Shown: positions 41,723 to 51,199, numbered from the stretch's first letter. The stretch is 64,000 nt of DNA from Clostridia bacterium (GCA_017410325.1 JAFQRA010000021.1:177706-241705), one strand, 5' to 3'. Translations and numbers: made by a program. The notes: generated by a model from the letters alone, not told the origin.

Positions 41723-41838
41723 TAGTTTTTGCAAAAATAATTTTATCGCTTTCAATCGCTAAAGTATTTGTAGGTAATATTCAATTTGGTATTGCAAAAG
41801 CAATGTATATTTGTTAATATAATATAGTTAGAAATAAG

Positions 41839-42699
41839 GTGATTGTTATAAAAGCTAAATTAATTGATCTGCATACTCACTCGACCTGCTCGGACGGGTC
41901 AATGACCCCGACCGAATTGGTAAGGCACGCGGCTGAAAATTCGCTTGCCGCAATAGCTATGACAGACCACGACACCGTCAGCGGTGTTGAGGAAGCTTTA
42001 AGGGCAGGGGAACGGTACGGCATTGAGGTTGTGCCCGCAATTGAATTTTCGGTAAAATCCGAAACCGAAACTCATATACTCGGTTTTTTTATTGATATTC
42101 ATAATCCCGTTTTACAGGGAATACTCAGCGAAATTATTGAAAAGCGCATTGAGCGCAACGCGATGACCGCAAAGCTTCTTCAAAACCTCGGCTTTGACGT
42201 TACGCTTGAAGAAGCGAAGTCGCTGGCACCCGGCGGTGTGGTCGGCAGGGCGCATTTTGCACGGGTTATGATGAACAAGGGCTTCGTTTCTTCCGTTAAG
42301 GAGGCTTTTGAAAAATACCTGGCATCCGGCAAGCCTGCCTATTTCGGCAACCAGAAGCTGGAGGCGAAAACGGCAATTGAAGCCATACATTCCGCAGGCG
42401 GCGTTGCGTTTCTTGCACACCCTCATCTTATAAAAATTCCCGATGAGAGATTGGAAAAATTTCTTGATGAGCTTAAAACCTTCGGCCTTGACGGACTTGA
42501 GGGCTATTATACCGACTATGACGAGGAAATGCAGGCGAAGTTTCAGGCTATGGCAGAAAGGCACGGTCTGGGAATAAGCGGCGGAACGGATTTTCACGCA
42601 CAGATGAAGCCCCATATAGCTATCGGCAAGGGGCTTGGCAATATGGCAATACCCTACAGCGTTCTTGAAAAAATAAAAGAATCAGTCAGCAAAAAATAA
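41839..42699 (+). CDS. PHP-domain phosphoesterase (TrpH/YciV-like)
   Basis: About 286 residues of the polymerase-and-histidinol-phosphatase family, most like YciV/TrpH enzymes that hydrolyse 3',5'-nucleotide bisphosphates or RNA 5' ends. Metal-site motifs: DLHTHSTCSDGS, AMTDHDTVSG, VPAIEFS, AFLAHPHLIKI and GGTDFHA. The start is odd. The only standard start codon is a GTG at 41839 that overlaps AAGGTGA, itself the best ribosome site. Initiation at ATA (41848) or ATT (41842) would suit that site better and give the usual family start. Confidence 0.9.
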   Translation: MIVIKAKLIDLHTHSTCSDGSMTPTELVRHAAENSLAAIAMTDHDTVSGVEEALRAGERYGIEVVPAIEFSVKSETETHILGFFIDIHNPVLQGILSEIIEKRIERNAMTAKLLQNLGFDVTLEEAKSLAPGGVVGRAHFARVMMNKGFVSSVKEAFEKYLASGKPAYFGNQKLEAKTAIEAIHSAGGVAFLAHPHLIKIPDERLEKFLDELKTFGLDGLEGYYTDYDEEMQAKFQAMAERHGLGISGGTDFHAQMKPHIAIGKGLGNMAIPYSVLEKIKESVSKK

Positions 42700-42717
42700 T
42701 TGCAGAGAGGTTATATT

Positions 42718-44916
42718 ATGAAAGACTATATTCTCCACCTTGAAAATTCGGCAAATAATTGGGAAAACTGTACTCCGCTTGGCAACGGCTCAATGGGTCT
42801 GAGCGTTTTCGGCAGAACGGACAGCGAGCTTTTTGTTCTCAACGAGGAAACCGTGTGGGACGAGCCTGCCGAAATGAAGCCTGCAGGCAATTTCAAGGAA
42901 AAGATTGATTATATACGCTCGCTTTTTCTTGAGGGTAAGAATTTTGAAGCGGCAAAGTGGGCGGAGGAAAACCTTGAAAACGATTTCAACGTTATTGCTT
43001 CCTTTGAGGTTGCAGGCAGACTTAACGTCGAATTTGACGACAGGTCGAAGGCGAAGAATTACCGCCGCGACCTCAACCTTAATAAAGGCGTTGCAACCGT
43101 GAGCTATACGAAGAAGAATGTTGAGACGGTTGAGGAATGCTTTGTTTCCTATGAGGAAAAGCTGATGGCGGTTAAGTTCAGCTTTTCCGAAAAGTCATCC
43201 TTCAATATCACGTACGACCGTGACCTTGTAACCGAGAAAACTGCTGTGGGCAACAAGCTGGTTGCCTGCTGCGATACCGCACACAAGACGCACGGCTTCT
43301 GCGTTGCGGTAAGGGTAGACACAAACGGTGAGGTTACCGCAAAAACAGACAGCCTGCGTGTTGAAAATGCAACCGAGGCTGTGATTTACATAAATATCGT
43401 TTCCGATAATATTGACAAGAATTACAGAACAGCCTGTGTCGAAAAGCTGAGCAGTGATTTCGATTACGAAGTAATTAAGGCCGAACACGTTAAGAGCTTC
43501 TCTTCGGTTATGGAACGCAGTGATGTCTGCTTTGAAGCAGATGAGGAGCTTGAAAAGCTTCCCGTTGACAAAAGGCTTGAAAGGCTGAAAAAGAACGACA
43601 AAGCAACCGATTTCGGGCTGATGTCGCTTTACTGGCAGTTCGGCAAGTATCTGCTTGTCAGCTCAAGCAGACCGGGCACTCTGCCTGCAAATCTTCAGGG
43701 TGTCTGGGGAGAGAGAATGCAGAATCCGTGGAATGCGGATTACCACACCAATATCAACCTGCAGATGAACTACTGGCAGGCAGAACAGGCAAATATCAGC
43801 GAGTGCACGAAGCCGCTGTTTGACTATATGAACACGAACCTTCTTGAAGGCGGCAGAAAGGCAGCGAAGGATTACTACGGCTGCAACGGCACGGTTACCC
43901 ACCACCTGAGCGATATTTACGGCTTCAACGGACCGGCAGACGGCGTTTGGGGTCTGTGGCCCGTAGGCGGTGCGTGGCTTGCCTTCCATATGTGGGAGCA
44001 TTTTCTCTACACCCGTGACCTTGATTTCCTTAAAAACGAAGCCTATGAATACATAAAAGCCTGTGTTGACTTTTTCCTTGATTATATGGTTGAAGACGGT
44101 GAAGGCAGACTTCTTACGGGTCCCTCCGCTTCACCCGAAAACGAATATATCGGTGCCGACGGTAAGCCCGTGACGATGTGTATGGCACCCACAATGGACA
44201 GACAGATTGTAAGCGGTCTGTTTGAATTCTATCTCGAAACCGAAAACCTTCTCGGTATGAATACCGAAACGGCAGAAAAGGTAAAAGAGGCACTTTCCAA
44301 AATCCCGCCCATGCAGGCAGGTAAGCACGGCCAGCTTATGGAATGGCTTGAGGATTACGACGAGGAAGACCCCGGACACCGTCACATTTCTCACGCCTTC
44401 GGCCTTTATCCTTCTGCACAGATTACGAGAAATACACCCGAGCTTTACAAGGCGATAAGAGTTACTCTCAACCGCAGGCTTGCCAACGGCGGCGGTCATA
44501 CGGGCTGGAGCAGAGCGTGGCTTATAAATCTTTTTGCAAGACTGCGTGACGGAAACGAGGCTTATAAGCACGTCAGACTTCTCTTTACACGTTCAACTCT
44601 GCCCAACCTTTTTGACACTCATCCGCCCTTCCAGATTGACGGTAACTTCGGTGGTGCGGCAGGTATAGGCGAAATGCTTATGCAAAGCCACGAGGGCGTG
44701 ATTTCCCTGCTTCCCGCAACGGTGTCCTTCCTGTCAGGCTCATTCAACGGGCTCAAGGCAAGGGGCGGTGTTGAGGTTTCCGCACGGTTTAAAGAAGGCA
44801 GAGTTATTTCCTGCAGCCTTGTTTCGGAATCCGCACAGTCGGTAAAGGTGGAAATCAACGGCGAAATCAAAGAATGTGCACTTGAAGCAAATAAAGAATA
44901 TGTACTTACCGCATAA
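42718..44916 (+). CDS. GH95-family alpha-L-fucosidase or galactosidase
   Basis: 732 residues. Glycoside hydrolase family 95 layout: N-terminal beta-sandwich (PLGNGSMGLSVFG, LNEETVWDE), linker, and an (alpha/alpha)6 barrel with NLQGVWGERMQNPWNADYH, INLQMNYWQAE, SPENEYIG, PGHRHISHAFGLYP, GHTGWSRAWLI and FQIDGNFGGAAGI. The conserved Asn pair and acidic residues of the active site are visible. No signal peptide, so it acts on imported oligosaccharide. ATG at 42718 has GAGAGG upstream. Its last 11 bases overlap the end of the convergent bofA gene. Confidence 0.9.
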   Translation: MKDYILHLENSANNWENCTPLGNGSMGLSVFGRTDSELFVLNEETVWDEPAEMKPAGNFKEKIDYIRSLFLEGKNFEAAKWAEENLENDFNVIASFEVAGRLNVEFDDRSKAKNYRRDLNLNKGVATVSYTKKNVETVEECFVSYEEKLMAVKFSFSEKSSFNITYDRDLVTEKTAVGNKLVACCDTAHKTHGFCVAVRVDTNGEVTAKTDSLRVENATEAVIYINIVSDNIDKNYRTACVEKLSSDFDYEVIKAEHVKSFSSVMERSDVCFEADEELEKLPVDKRLERLKKNDKATDFGLMSLYWQFGKYLLVSSSRPGTLPANLQGVWGERMQNPWNADYHTNINLQMNYWQAEQANISECTKPLFDYMNTNLLEGGRKAAKDYYGCNGTVTHHLSDIYGFNGPADGVWGLWPVGGAWLAFHMWEHFLYTRDLDFLKNEAYEYIKACVDFFLDYMVEDGEGRLLTGPSASPENEYIGADGKPVTMCMAPTMDRQIVSGLFEFYLETENLLGMNTETAEKVKEALSKIPPMQAGKHGQLMEWLEDYDEEDPGHRHISHAFGLYPSAQITRNTPELYKAIRVTLNRRLANGGGHTGWSRAWLINLFARLRDGNEAYKHVRLLFTRSTLPNLFDTHPPFQIDGNFGGAAGIGEMLMQSHEGVISLLPATVSFLSGSFNGLKARGGVEVSARFKEGRVISCSLVSESAQSVKVEINGEIKECALEANKEYVLTA

Positions 44917-45169
44917 ATATTGCTTCTGCGGCGAGAATCAGCGCAACGCCGGGTGAGCCCAGAACGGCGGCAGTGCCGAGCGTGTACCAGTTTACCGCTA
45001 CGCTTATTCCCGTTGCAAGCCCTATCAGCTTTACGGCATAAAGGGCGGCAACACCTTGGAAAACAGTGGCAAACAGCCCCTTGAAAAAGCATTTTCTTTT
45101 CAGCATTACCGTCAGTACGGTCAGAACGCATACAGCGGCAAAGCTTATAACAACTGTCGTAGACTTCAT
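44906..45169 (-). CDS. bofA: BofA-family small membrane protein
   Basis: 87 residues with three hydrophobic segments. The C-terminal half has the BofA pattern VNWYTLGTAAVLGSPGVALIL (family: N..T....G..G.PG). In Bacillus subtilis BofA restrains processing of pro-sigma-K during sporulation and lies next to yaaL, exactly as here. The gene starts one base after yaaL. Presence of the pair suggests a spore-forming lineage, though BofA-like proteins also occur in non-sporulating relatives. Confidence 0.8.
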   Translation of the reverse strand: MKSTTVVISFAAVCVLTVLTVMLKRKCFFKGLFATVFQGVAALYAVKLIGLATGISVAVNWYTLGTAAVLGSPGVALILAAEAIFMR

Positions 45170-45170
45170 T

Positions 45171-45413
45171 TTATTCCCTCTTTCCCTGTGCTGTCAGGTT
45201 TTGCTCTTTTGCAAGTGCCAGCATATACCTGTAGCGTGCCTTGAGCGCTTCAATTTCAAAAATAGTTGCCTCTACAAGGTCGCTGTCGCTTTGCAGCTCA
45301 AAGCGCTCGTATGCTCTTTCAAGTGCACGGCTGATGTCCTGAATTTCATTAATCAGATTTATGTTTTCTTCATCAGCCTTTTTGCGGTTCAATAAATCAA
45401 TTAAAGCAGCCAT
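45171..45413 (-). CDS. yaaL: DUF2508 (YaaL-like) protein
   Basis: 80 residues, charged and helical, with LINEIQDISRALERAYERFE and DLVEATIFEIEALKARYRYML, matching the YaaL/DUF2508 family. Function unknown. GAAAGGAT precedes the ATG. In Bacillus the order is recR-yaaL-bofA; recR is not here. It forms a two-gene operon with bofA. Confidence 0.85.
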   Translation of the reverse strand: MAALIDLLNRKKADEENINLINEIQDISRALERAYERFELQSDSDLVEATIFEIEALKARYRYMLALAKEQNLTAQGKRE

Positions 45414-45519
45414 AATCTATCCTTTCTGTTCACAAACTGTATAACATTTTTATGTAATGATAATGGACAATTATTCTTGCATTTATTCATTATTCAATAA
45501 TGGTTAAGGAGACGAATTT

Positions 45520-46485
45520 ATGAATATCACAAAACTTACACCCTTTGCGGTGCGCACCATCTGGGGCGGCAGAAAGCTTATTGAAAATTATAACGTCAAA
45601 ACCGACCTTGAAAACTGCGCCGAAGCGTGGATGCTTTCCTGCTTCAAGGATTTTGAGTGTAAGGCCTGCGGCGGCGAGTACGACGGACTTACAATGACGG
45701 AAATTATTGAAAAGGCAGGCAAGGGTATACTTGGAAAGAACGCAGAAAATTTTGACGATTTTCCGATTCTGATTAAGTTTATCGATGCGGCGGACGACCT
45801 TTCAGTGCAGGTGCACCCCGACGATGAATATGCAAAGCAGTACAACGGCGGCTTTGGTAAGACCGAGTGCTGGTATATTATGGACTGTGAGCCGGGCGCA
45901 AGAATTATATACGGCTTCAAGAATAAAATCACAACCGAGGAATTCGCAAAGGCAATTGAAGAAAACAGAATTGAGGACGTTGTGAATTATGTTGAAGTAA
46001 AGAAGGGCGATTTCTTCTTTATCGAGGCCGGTACTCTTCACGCAATCTGCAAGGGCATACTTCTTGCAGAGGTTCAGCAGAATTCAAACGTCACCTTCAG
46101 AGCCTACGATTACAACCGCTTTGATGCAAAGTGCAACGGCCCGAGGCCGCTTCACGTAAAGGAAACACTCGACGTTACAAAGTGCGAGCCTGCGTGCCCG
46201 TCAATTCCGACACTTACAAAAACGGAAAAGCTTGACGGCGCAACGAAAACCGAGCTTGTCAGCTTTGAGCTTTTCAGCGTGAACAGAGTTGAAATTGACG
46301 GTACCTACAAGGGCCTTGCCGATGAAAATTCTTTTGTACACATTATGATTCTTGACGGCTGCGGCAGAATTTCCTGCGGCGGCGTTACGCTTGATATTGC
46401 CAAAGGCGACGGCGTATTCGTACCCGCAAATGCAGGAGAGTACGTTGTTGAGGGCAAGGTAGAAATTTTAGAGAGCAGGGTATAA
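45520..46485 (+). CDS. manA: Mannose-6-phosphate isomerase, class I
   Basis: 321 residues, the short Firmicute form. Interconverts mannose-6-phosphate and fructose-6-phosphate. Zinc-site motifs: LSVQVHPDDEYA (His pair), GKTECWYIMDCEPGA, and FFIEAGTLHAICKGILLAEVQQNSNVTFR with the remaining ligands. TAAGGAG precedes the ATG. A repeat element begins at its stop codon. Confidence 0.95.
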   Translation: MNITKLTPFAVRTIWGGRKLIENYNVKTDLENCAEAWMLSCFKDFECKACGGEYDGLTMTEIIEKAGKGILGKNAENFDDFPILIKFIDAADDLSVQVHPDDEYAKQYNGGFGKTECWYIMDCEPGARIIYGFKNKITTEEFAKAIEENRIEDVVNYVEVKKGDFFFIEAGTLHAICKGILLAEVQQNSNVTFRAYDYNRFDAKCNGPRPLHVKETLDVTKCEPACPSIPTLTKTEKLDGATKTELVSFELFSVNRVEIDGTYKGLADENSFVHIMILDGCGRISCGGVTLDIAKGDGVFVPANAGEYVVEGKVEILESRV

Positions 46486-46670
46486 TTACAGTTTGTCGGG
46501 GACAAACAATGCAAAATGCAAAGTTCAAAATGCAAAATTGTGGGAGGGCTCCGCCCTCACCCATTTGTATAAATCTCTCTAAATTGACATTTTATAAAAT
46601 TCGGAGCGAAGCGACCCTTAACTTTGCACTTTGCGTTTTGCACTTTGCATTCATTTCGGCAAACTGTAAT
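46485..46670. repeat. Heptamer-arm element, complete copy (E2)
   Basis: Outer ends ATTACAGTTTGTCG and CGGCAAACTGTAAT are inverted copies. Next come arms of TGCAAAA/TGCAAAG-type heptamers, inverted on the two sides. The centre holds GGAGGGC-TCC-GCCCTC, ACCCATTTGTA and GGAGCGAAGCGA. It fills the gap between manA and the ABC-F gene. Confidence 0.8.
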
Positions 46671-46681
46671 CTGGAGTAACT

Positions 46682-48586
46682 ATGGCAGTATTATCAGCAC
46701 AAAACTTGAATATGTCCTTTGGTGACCGTGTGCTTTTTGACAAGGTTTCCTTTGATATAAAGGAAGGTGAGCGTGTCGGCCTCATCGGCGCAAACGGTAC
46801 GGGCAAAACCACGCTTTTCCGCCTTGTTTTGGGGCAGGAGCAACCTACCTCCGGCGAAATTCACCCGGGTAAAAACACCGTTGTGGGCTATATGGAGCAG
46901 CACGCCTGCCGTAACTCGGTGAGAAGCATTTACGATGAAATTCTCACCGTCTTTGAGCCGCTTATGCAAATTGAAATCCGTCTGGAGCAGTTAAACCGCC
47001 TTATCGACAAGGGCGGAGATATTGATGCTCTGATTGACGAGCAGCTTCGCCTGCACGAAAAGTATGAGCGTGACGGCGGCCTCACCTACAGAAGCCGCGC
47101 AAAATCAATGCTCACGGGCCTGGGCTTCCCTGCCGAAATGCATACTCTTGCCTGCGACAGACTCAGCGGAGGTCAGCGTTCAAAGCTGAGCCTCGGCAAG
47201 CTCCTGCTTTCCTCACCCGATTTACTGCTGCTTGACGAGCCGACTAATCATCTTGATATTGAAAGCGTGCAGTGGCTTGAAAATTTCCTTACGGATTACA
47301 AGGGTGCGGCGCTGATTATTTCGCACGACCGTTATTTTCTTGACCGTGTCACAACGCGAACAATGGAAATCGAGCACCGCAGAATGAGAATTTACAACGG
47401 CGGCTACACGAAATTTCTCGAACAGAAGGAAAAGGACAAAATTATTGAACAGCGCCATTACGACAACACGATGGCGGAGGTTCACAGAATAGAAAAAATA
47501 ATCGAACAGCAAAAGCAGTGGAACAGAGAGCGAAATATCCGAACAGCAGAGCATAAGCAGAAATCAATAGACCGCCTGCTTGACGGACTTGAAAAGCCCG
47601 AGTCGGACGAGGCAACGCTGAAATTCAAATTCGGCACTCTCGTTGAAACGGGTAACGATGTACTTATAACCCGGGGCTTGACCAAGGGCTTCGGTGCAGA
47701 GCCTCTGTTTGAAAATGTGGATTTATTGATTAAAAAAGGTGAGCGTGCGTTTCTGCTCGGCGCAAACGGCTGCGGCAAAACAACTTTTCTGCGTGTGCTT
47801 GTCGGTCAGTATATTCCTCAGGCGGGTATACGCAAATTCGGCGAAAACGTAAGGGTCGGCTATTTTGACCAATCGCTTGAAGGCTTGCACGAGGACAAAA
47901 CCGTGCTCGACGAGGTGTGGGACCAATACCGCAAATTAACACAGACCGAGGTGCGCAGTGCCCTTGCCGCCTTCCTTTTCAGAGGGGACGATGTTTTTGC
48001 AAGGGTAGGCGACCTTAGCGGCGGCGAAAAGGCAAGGCTGGCAATGCTCAAACTGATGCTCGGCGGCTACAATCTGCTGCTGCTTGACGAGCCGACAAAC
48101 CACCTTGATATAAGCTCGCGTGAGGCGCTTGAGGATGCGCTTTTGGATTATGACGGCACTATGCTGATTGTTTCGCACGACCGTTATTTTATAAATAAGC
48201 TTTCTACCCGTATTCTGCGCCTTGGCAGAAACGGTGCGGAGGACTTCGGCAACGATTACGACGAATACCTTGCCCGTCTTGAAGCAATCAAGGCGCAGCA
48301 GAGTGCACAGCCGAAGGAAAAGGAAACGAAAGAGGACGGCTATAAACAGCGCAAGCTCAAGGACAGCGAGCGCCGAAAGCTCGCCGCCGCCTGCCGCAGG
48401 GCAGAGAGCGATATAGCTGCAACCGAAGAAAAAATAGCCGTTCTTGAGACTCAGCTTGCAAGCCCCGAAACGGCGGCGGATTACGAAAAGGTTATTTCTC
48501 TTACAGCCGAACTTGATGAAGCCAACGAAGCCCTTATACTTCTTATGGAGGAGTGGGAAAGGCTTCAGGAGCAGCTTACAGAATGA
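46682..48586 (+). CDS. ABC-F family ATPase
   Basis: 634 residues, soluble, with two ABC domains: Walker A GANGTGKTT and GANGCGKTT, signature LSGGQRSKL and LSGGEKARL, Walker B LLLLDEPTNHLDI in both. They are joined by a charged linker (KFLEQKEKDKIIEQRHYDN) and end in a C-terminal coiled coil (residues about 560-634) as in Uup/YdiF. Such proteins act on ribosomes in translation or quality control; some give antibiotic resistance, but no resistance-type linker can be recognised here. GGAG precedes the ATG. Confidence 0.93.
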   Translation: MAVLSAQNLNMSFGDRVLFDKVSFDIKEGERVGLIGANGTGKTTLFRLVLGQEQPTSGEIHPGKNTVVGYMEQHACRNSVRSIYDEILTVFEPLMQIEIRLEQLNRLIDKGGDIDALIDEQLRLHEKYERDGGLTYRSRAKSMLTGLGFPAEMHTLACDRLSGGQRSKLSLGKLLLSSPDLLLLDEPTNHLDIESVQWLENFLTDYKGAALIISHDRYFLDRVTTRTMEIEHRRMRIYNGGYTKFLEQKEKDKIIEQRHYDNTMAEVHRIEKIIEQQKQWNRERNIRTAEHKQKSIDRLLDGLEKPESDEATLKFKFGTLVETGNDVLITRGLTKGFGAEPLFENVDLLIKKGERAFLLGANGCGKTTFLRVLVGQYIPQAGIRKFGENVRVGYFDQSLEGLHEDKTVLDEVWDQYRKLTQTEVRSALAAFLFRGDDVFARVGDLSGGEKARLAMLKLMLGGYNLLLLDEPTNHLDISSREALEDALLDYDGTMLIVSHDRYFINKLSTRILRLGRNGAEDFGNDYDEYLARLEAIKAQQSAQPKEKETKEDGYKQRKLKDSERRKLAAACRRAESDIAATEEKIAVLETQLASPETAADYEKVISLTAELDEANEALILLMEEWERLQEQLTE

Positions 48587-48590
48587 ATAA

Positions 48591-48863
48591 GGGTGCCGAG
48601 TATAATCCGAACTCGCCCAAAAGCGTGAATTTCTGCGGCTTTTCGGCGTTTCGGATTTGAAAGGCGACAGCCTGTCGGCATCCTCAACATCCAAAAATCC
48701 ATCAAAAATTCGCACTTTTGGGTCAAGGATTTTTTGCGAAGCGGATTTTTGGCATATCAAGGCACAAAACGCAGTAAATCCTAACGGATTTACGAGTATT
48801 TTAACGATGAGATGGCGGAAATTCGCCCCGCAAAAAACGGGTTCGGATTATACTCGCCACCCT
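48591..48863. mobile_element. 273-bp MITE-like element (AGGGTGGCGAG family)
   Basis: The left end GGGTGCCGAGTATAATCCG and right end CGGATTATACTCGCCACCC are inverted copies with one mismatch. An internal inverted repeat CCCAAAAGCGTGAATTT / AAATTCGCACTTTTGGG is also visible. No transposase. No clear target duplication was found. It fills the 298 bases between the ABC-F and rhamnosidase genes. Confidence 0.75.
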
Positions 48864-48884
48864 AAACCGGGAGGTTGAACGATA

Positions 48885-51071
48885 ATGAAAAACATTACCA
48901 ACGCACAATGGATTAAAAGCCCCAAGCTCTGCAAGGAATGTGAAATTCGCTATTCCAAGAGCTTTGAGGTAAAAAAAGACCTTGTCAGCGCAAGCCTTGA
49001 GGCAACGGCACTCGGCGTCTATGTTGTTGACATCAACGGCAAAAGGGTAGGGGACTACGTGCTTGCACCCGGCTGGACGGCTTACCAGAAGCGCCTGCAG
49101 GTGGAAACCTACGATGTAACAGCAATGCTTAAGGAAAACAACACTGTTTCAATCGGTGTCGGCCCCGGCTGGAAGGGCAGGTATTTTACCGGTACCGAGC
49201 GATGTGCAGGCTATTTCCTCGGTGTGCGTGAAACGGCGCTTATTGCCGCACTTACCCTTGATTATGCCGACGGTACGAGTGAGGTGATATATACCGACGG
49301 CTCCTGGACGGTACAGCTCGGTAAATTCGTTTCAACCGACCTTTACAACGGCTATACTTACGACCCGAACTTTGTTGATGAAGAGCCGATGAAGGCTATA
49401 GCCTTCCCGCACAACAATAAGATTCTCCTTGACCGTCAGGGCGAAAGGGTTGTTGAGCAGGAAAGACTTCCCGCAAAGGAAATTATAATCACACCCAAGG
49501 GCGAAACCGTTATTGACTTCGGCCAGAATCTTACGGGCTACGTTGAATTCAGAATTAAGGGCAACAAGGGCGAAACCGCTGTTATTCACCACGGTGAGGT
49601 GCTTGATGCCGAGGGTAATTTCTACAGGGATAATCTCCGTGCCGCAAAGGCGCAGGCTTGCTTTGTATGTGACGGTGAGGAGCACGTCTGCAAGCCCGAT
49701 TTTGATTTCTTCGGCTTCCGTTACATAAAGCTTGAAAACTGGAGCGATGAAGTAAGGCTCGAAAACTTTACGGCTATAGTCGTTCATTCCGATATTAAGC
49801 GCACGGGTTACTTCGAGTGCTCAAGCGAAATGCTCAACAAGCTCTATCATAACGTAATCTGGGGTCAGAAGGGCAACTATCTCGACGTGCCTACCGACTG
49901 TCCTCAGCGTGACGAGCGTCTTGGCTGGACGGGTGATGCACAGGTTTTCGTAAAGGCTGCCGCCTACAACTTTGACGTTGAACGCTTCTTCCTCAAGTGG
50001 CTTGCCGACCTTCGTGCGGAGCAGAGGCCGTGGGGCACGATACCTCACGTAATCCCCGATATTTTTGACGTTGATGAAAATTCCTCCGCGGCCTGGGCGG
50101 ATGCCGCAACGGTCTGCCCGTGGCAGATGTATCTGTCCTATGCAAACAAGGACCTCATTGCCGAATCACTCGACTCAATGAAGAATTATATCGAGTATAT
50201 CGAAAACAGCAGTGTTGACGGCATCTGGTGCAAGAGCTGGCATTTCGGTGACTGGCTTAACCTTGACGCAAGTGACGTCGGCAAATGCGACGTCGGCACA
50301 AACAAGGACCTTATTGCAACCGCTTACTATATTTATTCAAGCGAAATTCTTATAAAGTCTATGGAGCTTTGCGGTGAGGATGCAAGTGAATACAAGACGA
50401 AGCGAGAGAATTCAATCATCGCTTTCCGTAATATGTTTATGGAAAACGGCAGAATCAAGCCCGAATATGCAACGCAGACAGCCGCAACCCTTGCCGTACA
50501 CTTCGGCATTTCCGACAACATAGCCGAAACAGCAAAACAGCTCAACGAGCTTGTAACGGAGTGCGGCCACCTCAAAACAGGCTTTGTCGGCACGCCGTAT
50601 CTTCTCCATGCACTTACCGATAACGGCTATGTGAAGACGGCCTACGACCTTATTCTCCGCGAAGAATATCCGTCGTGGCTCTTCTCCGTGCGTATGGGCG
50701 CAACCACTATATGGGAGCATTGGGACAGCCTGAGAGAGGACGGCACGATGTGGAGCACGGATATGAATTCCTTTAACCACTACGCCTACGGTGCGGTTGC
50801 CGATTGGATGTACGGCGATATGGCAGGTATCAAGGTTGACGAAAAGAACCCTGCTTATAAGCACATCTTCTTCAGACCCTATACCGACCCCCGTATTGAC
50901 TGGGTAAAGGCAAGCGTTGAAACGCGCAACGGCTTAGTCAAGAGCGAGTGGAAAACCGAAAACGGCAAAACCGCCTATACCTTTACAGTGCCCGAGGGCT
51001 GTACCGCAACCGTAATTTTACCCGGCGGAGAGTACGAAGTCGGCTCAGGCGTACACGGTTATATTGTGTGA
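48885..51071 (+). CDS. GH78 alpha-L-rhamnosidase
   Basis: 728 residues, cytoplasmic (no signal peptide). N-terminal carbohydrate-binding-like region (YSKSFEVKKDLVSASLEATA, GVGPGWKGRYFTG), DFGQNLTGYVEFRI, then the (alpha/alpha)6 catalytic barrel with the family hallmark DVPTDCPQRDERLGWTGDAQVF containing acidic catalytic residues, and GATTIWEHWDSLREDG, SFNHYAYGAVADWMYGDMAG. Removes terminal rhamnose from imported plant glycans or flavonoid glycosides. GGGAGG ribosome site. Confidence 0.94.
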   Translation: MKNITNAQWIKSPKLCKECEIRYSKSFEVKKDLVSASLEATALGVYVVDINGKRVGDYVLAPGWTAYQKRLQVETYDVTAMLKENNTVSIGVGPGWKGRYFTGTERCAGYFLGVRETALIAALTLDYADGTSEVIYTDGSWTVQLGKFVSTDLYNGYTYDPNFVDEEPMKAIAFPHNNKILLDRQGERVVEQERLPAKEIIITPKGETVIDFGQNLTGYVEFRIKGNKGETAVIHHGEVLDAEGNFYRDNLRAAKAQACFVCDGEEHVCKPDFDFFGFRYIKLENWSDEVRLENFTAIVVHSDIKRTGYFECSSEMLNKLYHNVIWGQKGNYLDVPTDCPQRDERLGWTGDAQVFVKAAAYNFDVERFFLKWLADLRAEQRPWGTIPHVIPDIFDVDENSSAAWADAATVCPWQMYLSYANKDLIAESLDSMKNYIEYIENSSVDGIWCKSWHFGDWLNLDASDVGKCDVGTNKDLIATAYYIYSSEILIKSMELCGEDASEYKTKRENSIIAFRNMFMENGRIKPEYATQTAATLAVHFGISDNIAETAKQLNELVTECGHLKTGFVGTPYLLHALTDNGYVKTAYDLILREEYPSWLFSVRMGATTIWEHWDSLREDGTMWSTDMNSFNHYAYGAVADWMYGDMAGIKVDEKNPAYKHIFFRPYTDPRIDWVKASVETRNGLVKSEWKTENGKTAYTFTVPEGCTATVILPGGEYEVGSGVHGYIV

Positions 51072-51085
51072 AATAATAAATAACG

Positions 51086-51192
51086 ATGAATAAAGAAAAA
51101 GAATAAATGCTGGCGGGCTTCGCCCACAGCCGTTGTATTTCGTAGCGAAGCGATTTTATTTATTCTTCCTTATTTCTTCTTTATTCTTTGAA
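51086..51192. repeat. Heptamer-arm element, AT-rich arms (E3)
   Basis: Arms are built from GAATAAA/AGAATAA-like heptamers, inverted around a centre GGGC-TT-CGCCC, ACAGCCGTTGTA and GTAGCGAAGCGA that matches the centre of the copy at 46.5 kb. The arms do not match that copy. Confidence 0.75.
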
Positions 51193-51199
51193 TTTCGTG

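Noticed and set aside
47936-48760. Open minus-strand reading frame of 274 codons through the MITE-like element and ABC-F gene
   Set aside because: It is antisense to conserved ABC-F coding sequence and has no ribosome site; the plus-strand protein is clearly real.
48841-48866. T-box motif suggested by AGGGTGG on the minus strand and in the 6.7-kb palindrome
   Set aside because: AGGGTGGCGAG resembles the T-box AGGGTGG core only in its first seven bases; no specifier loop or ACCGCG follows, and the sequence is the element terminus.
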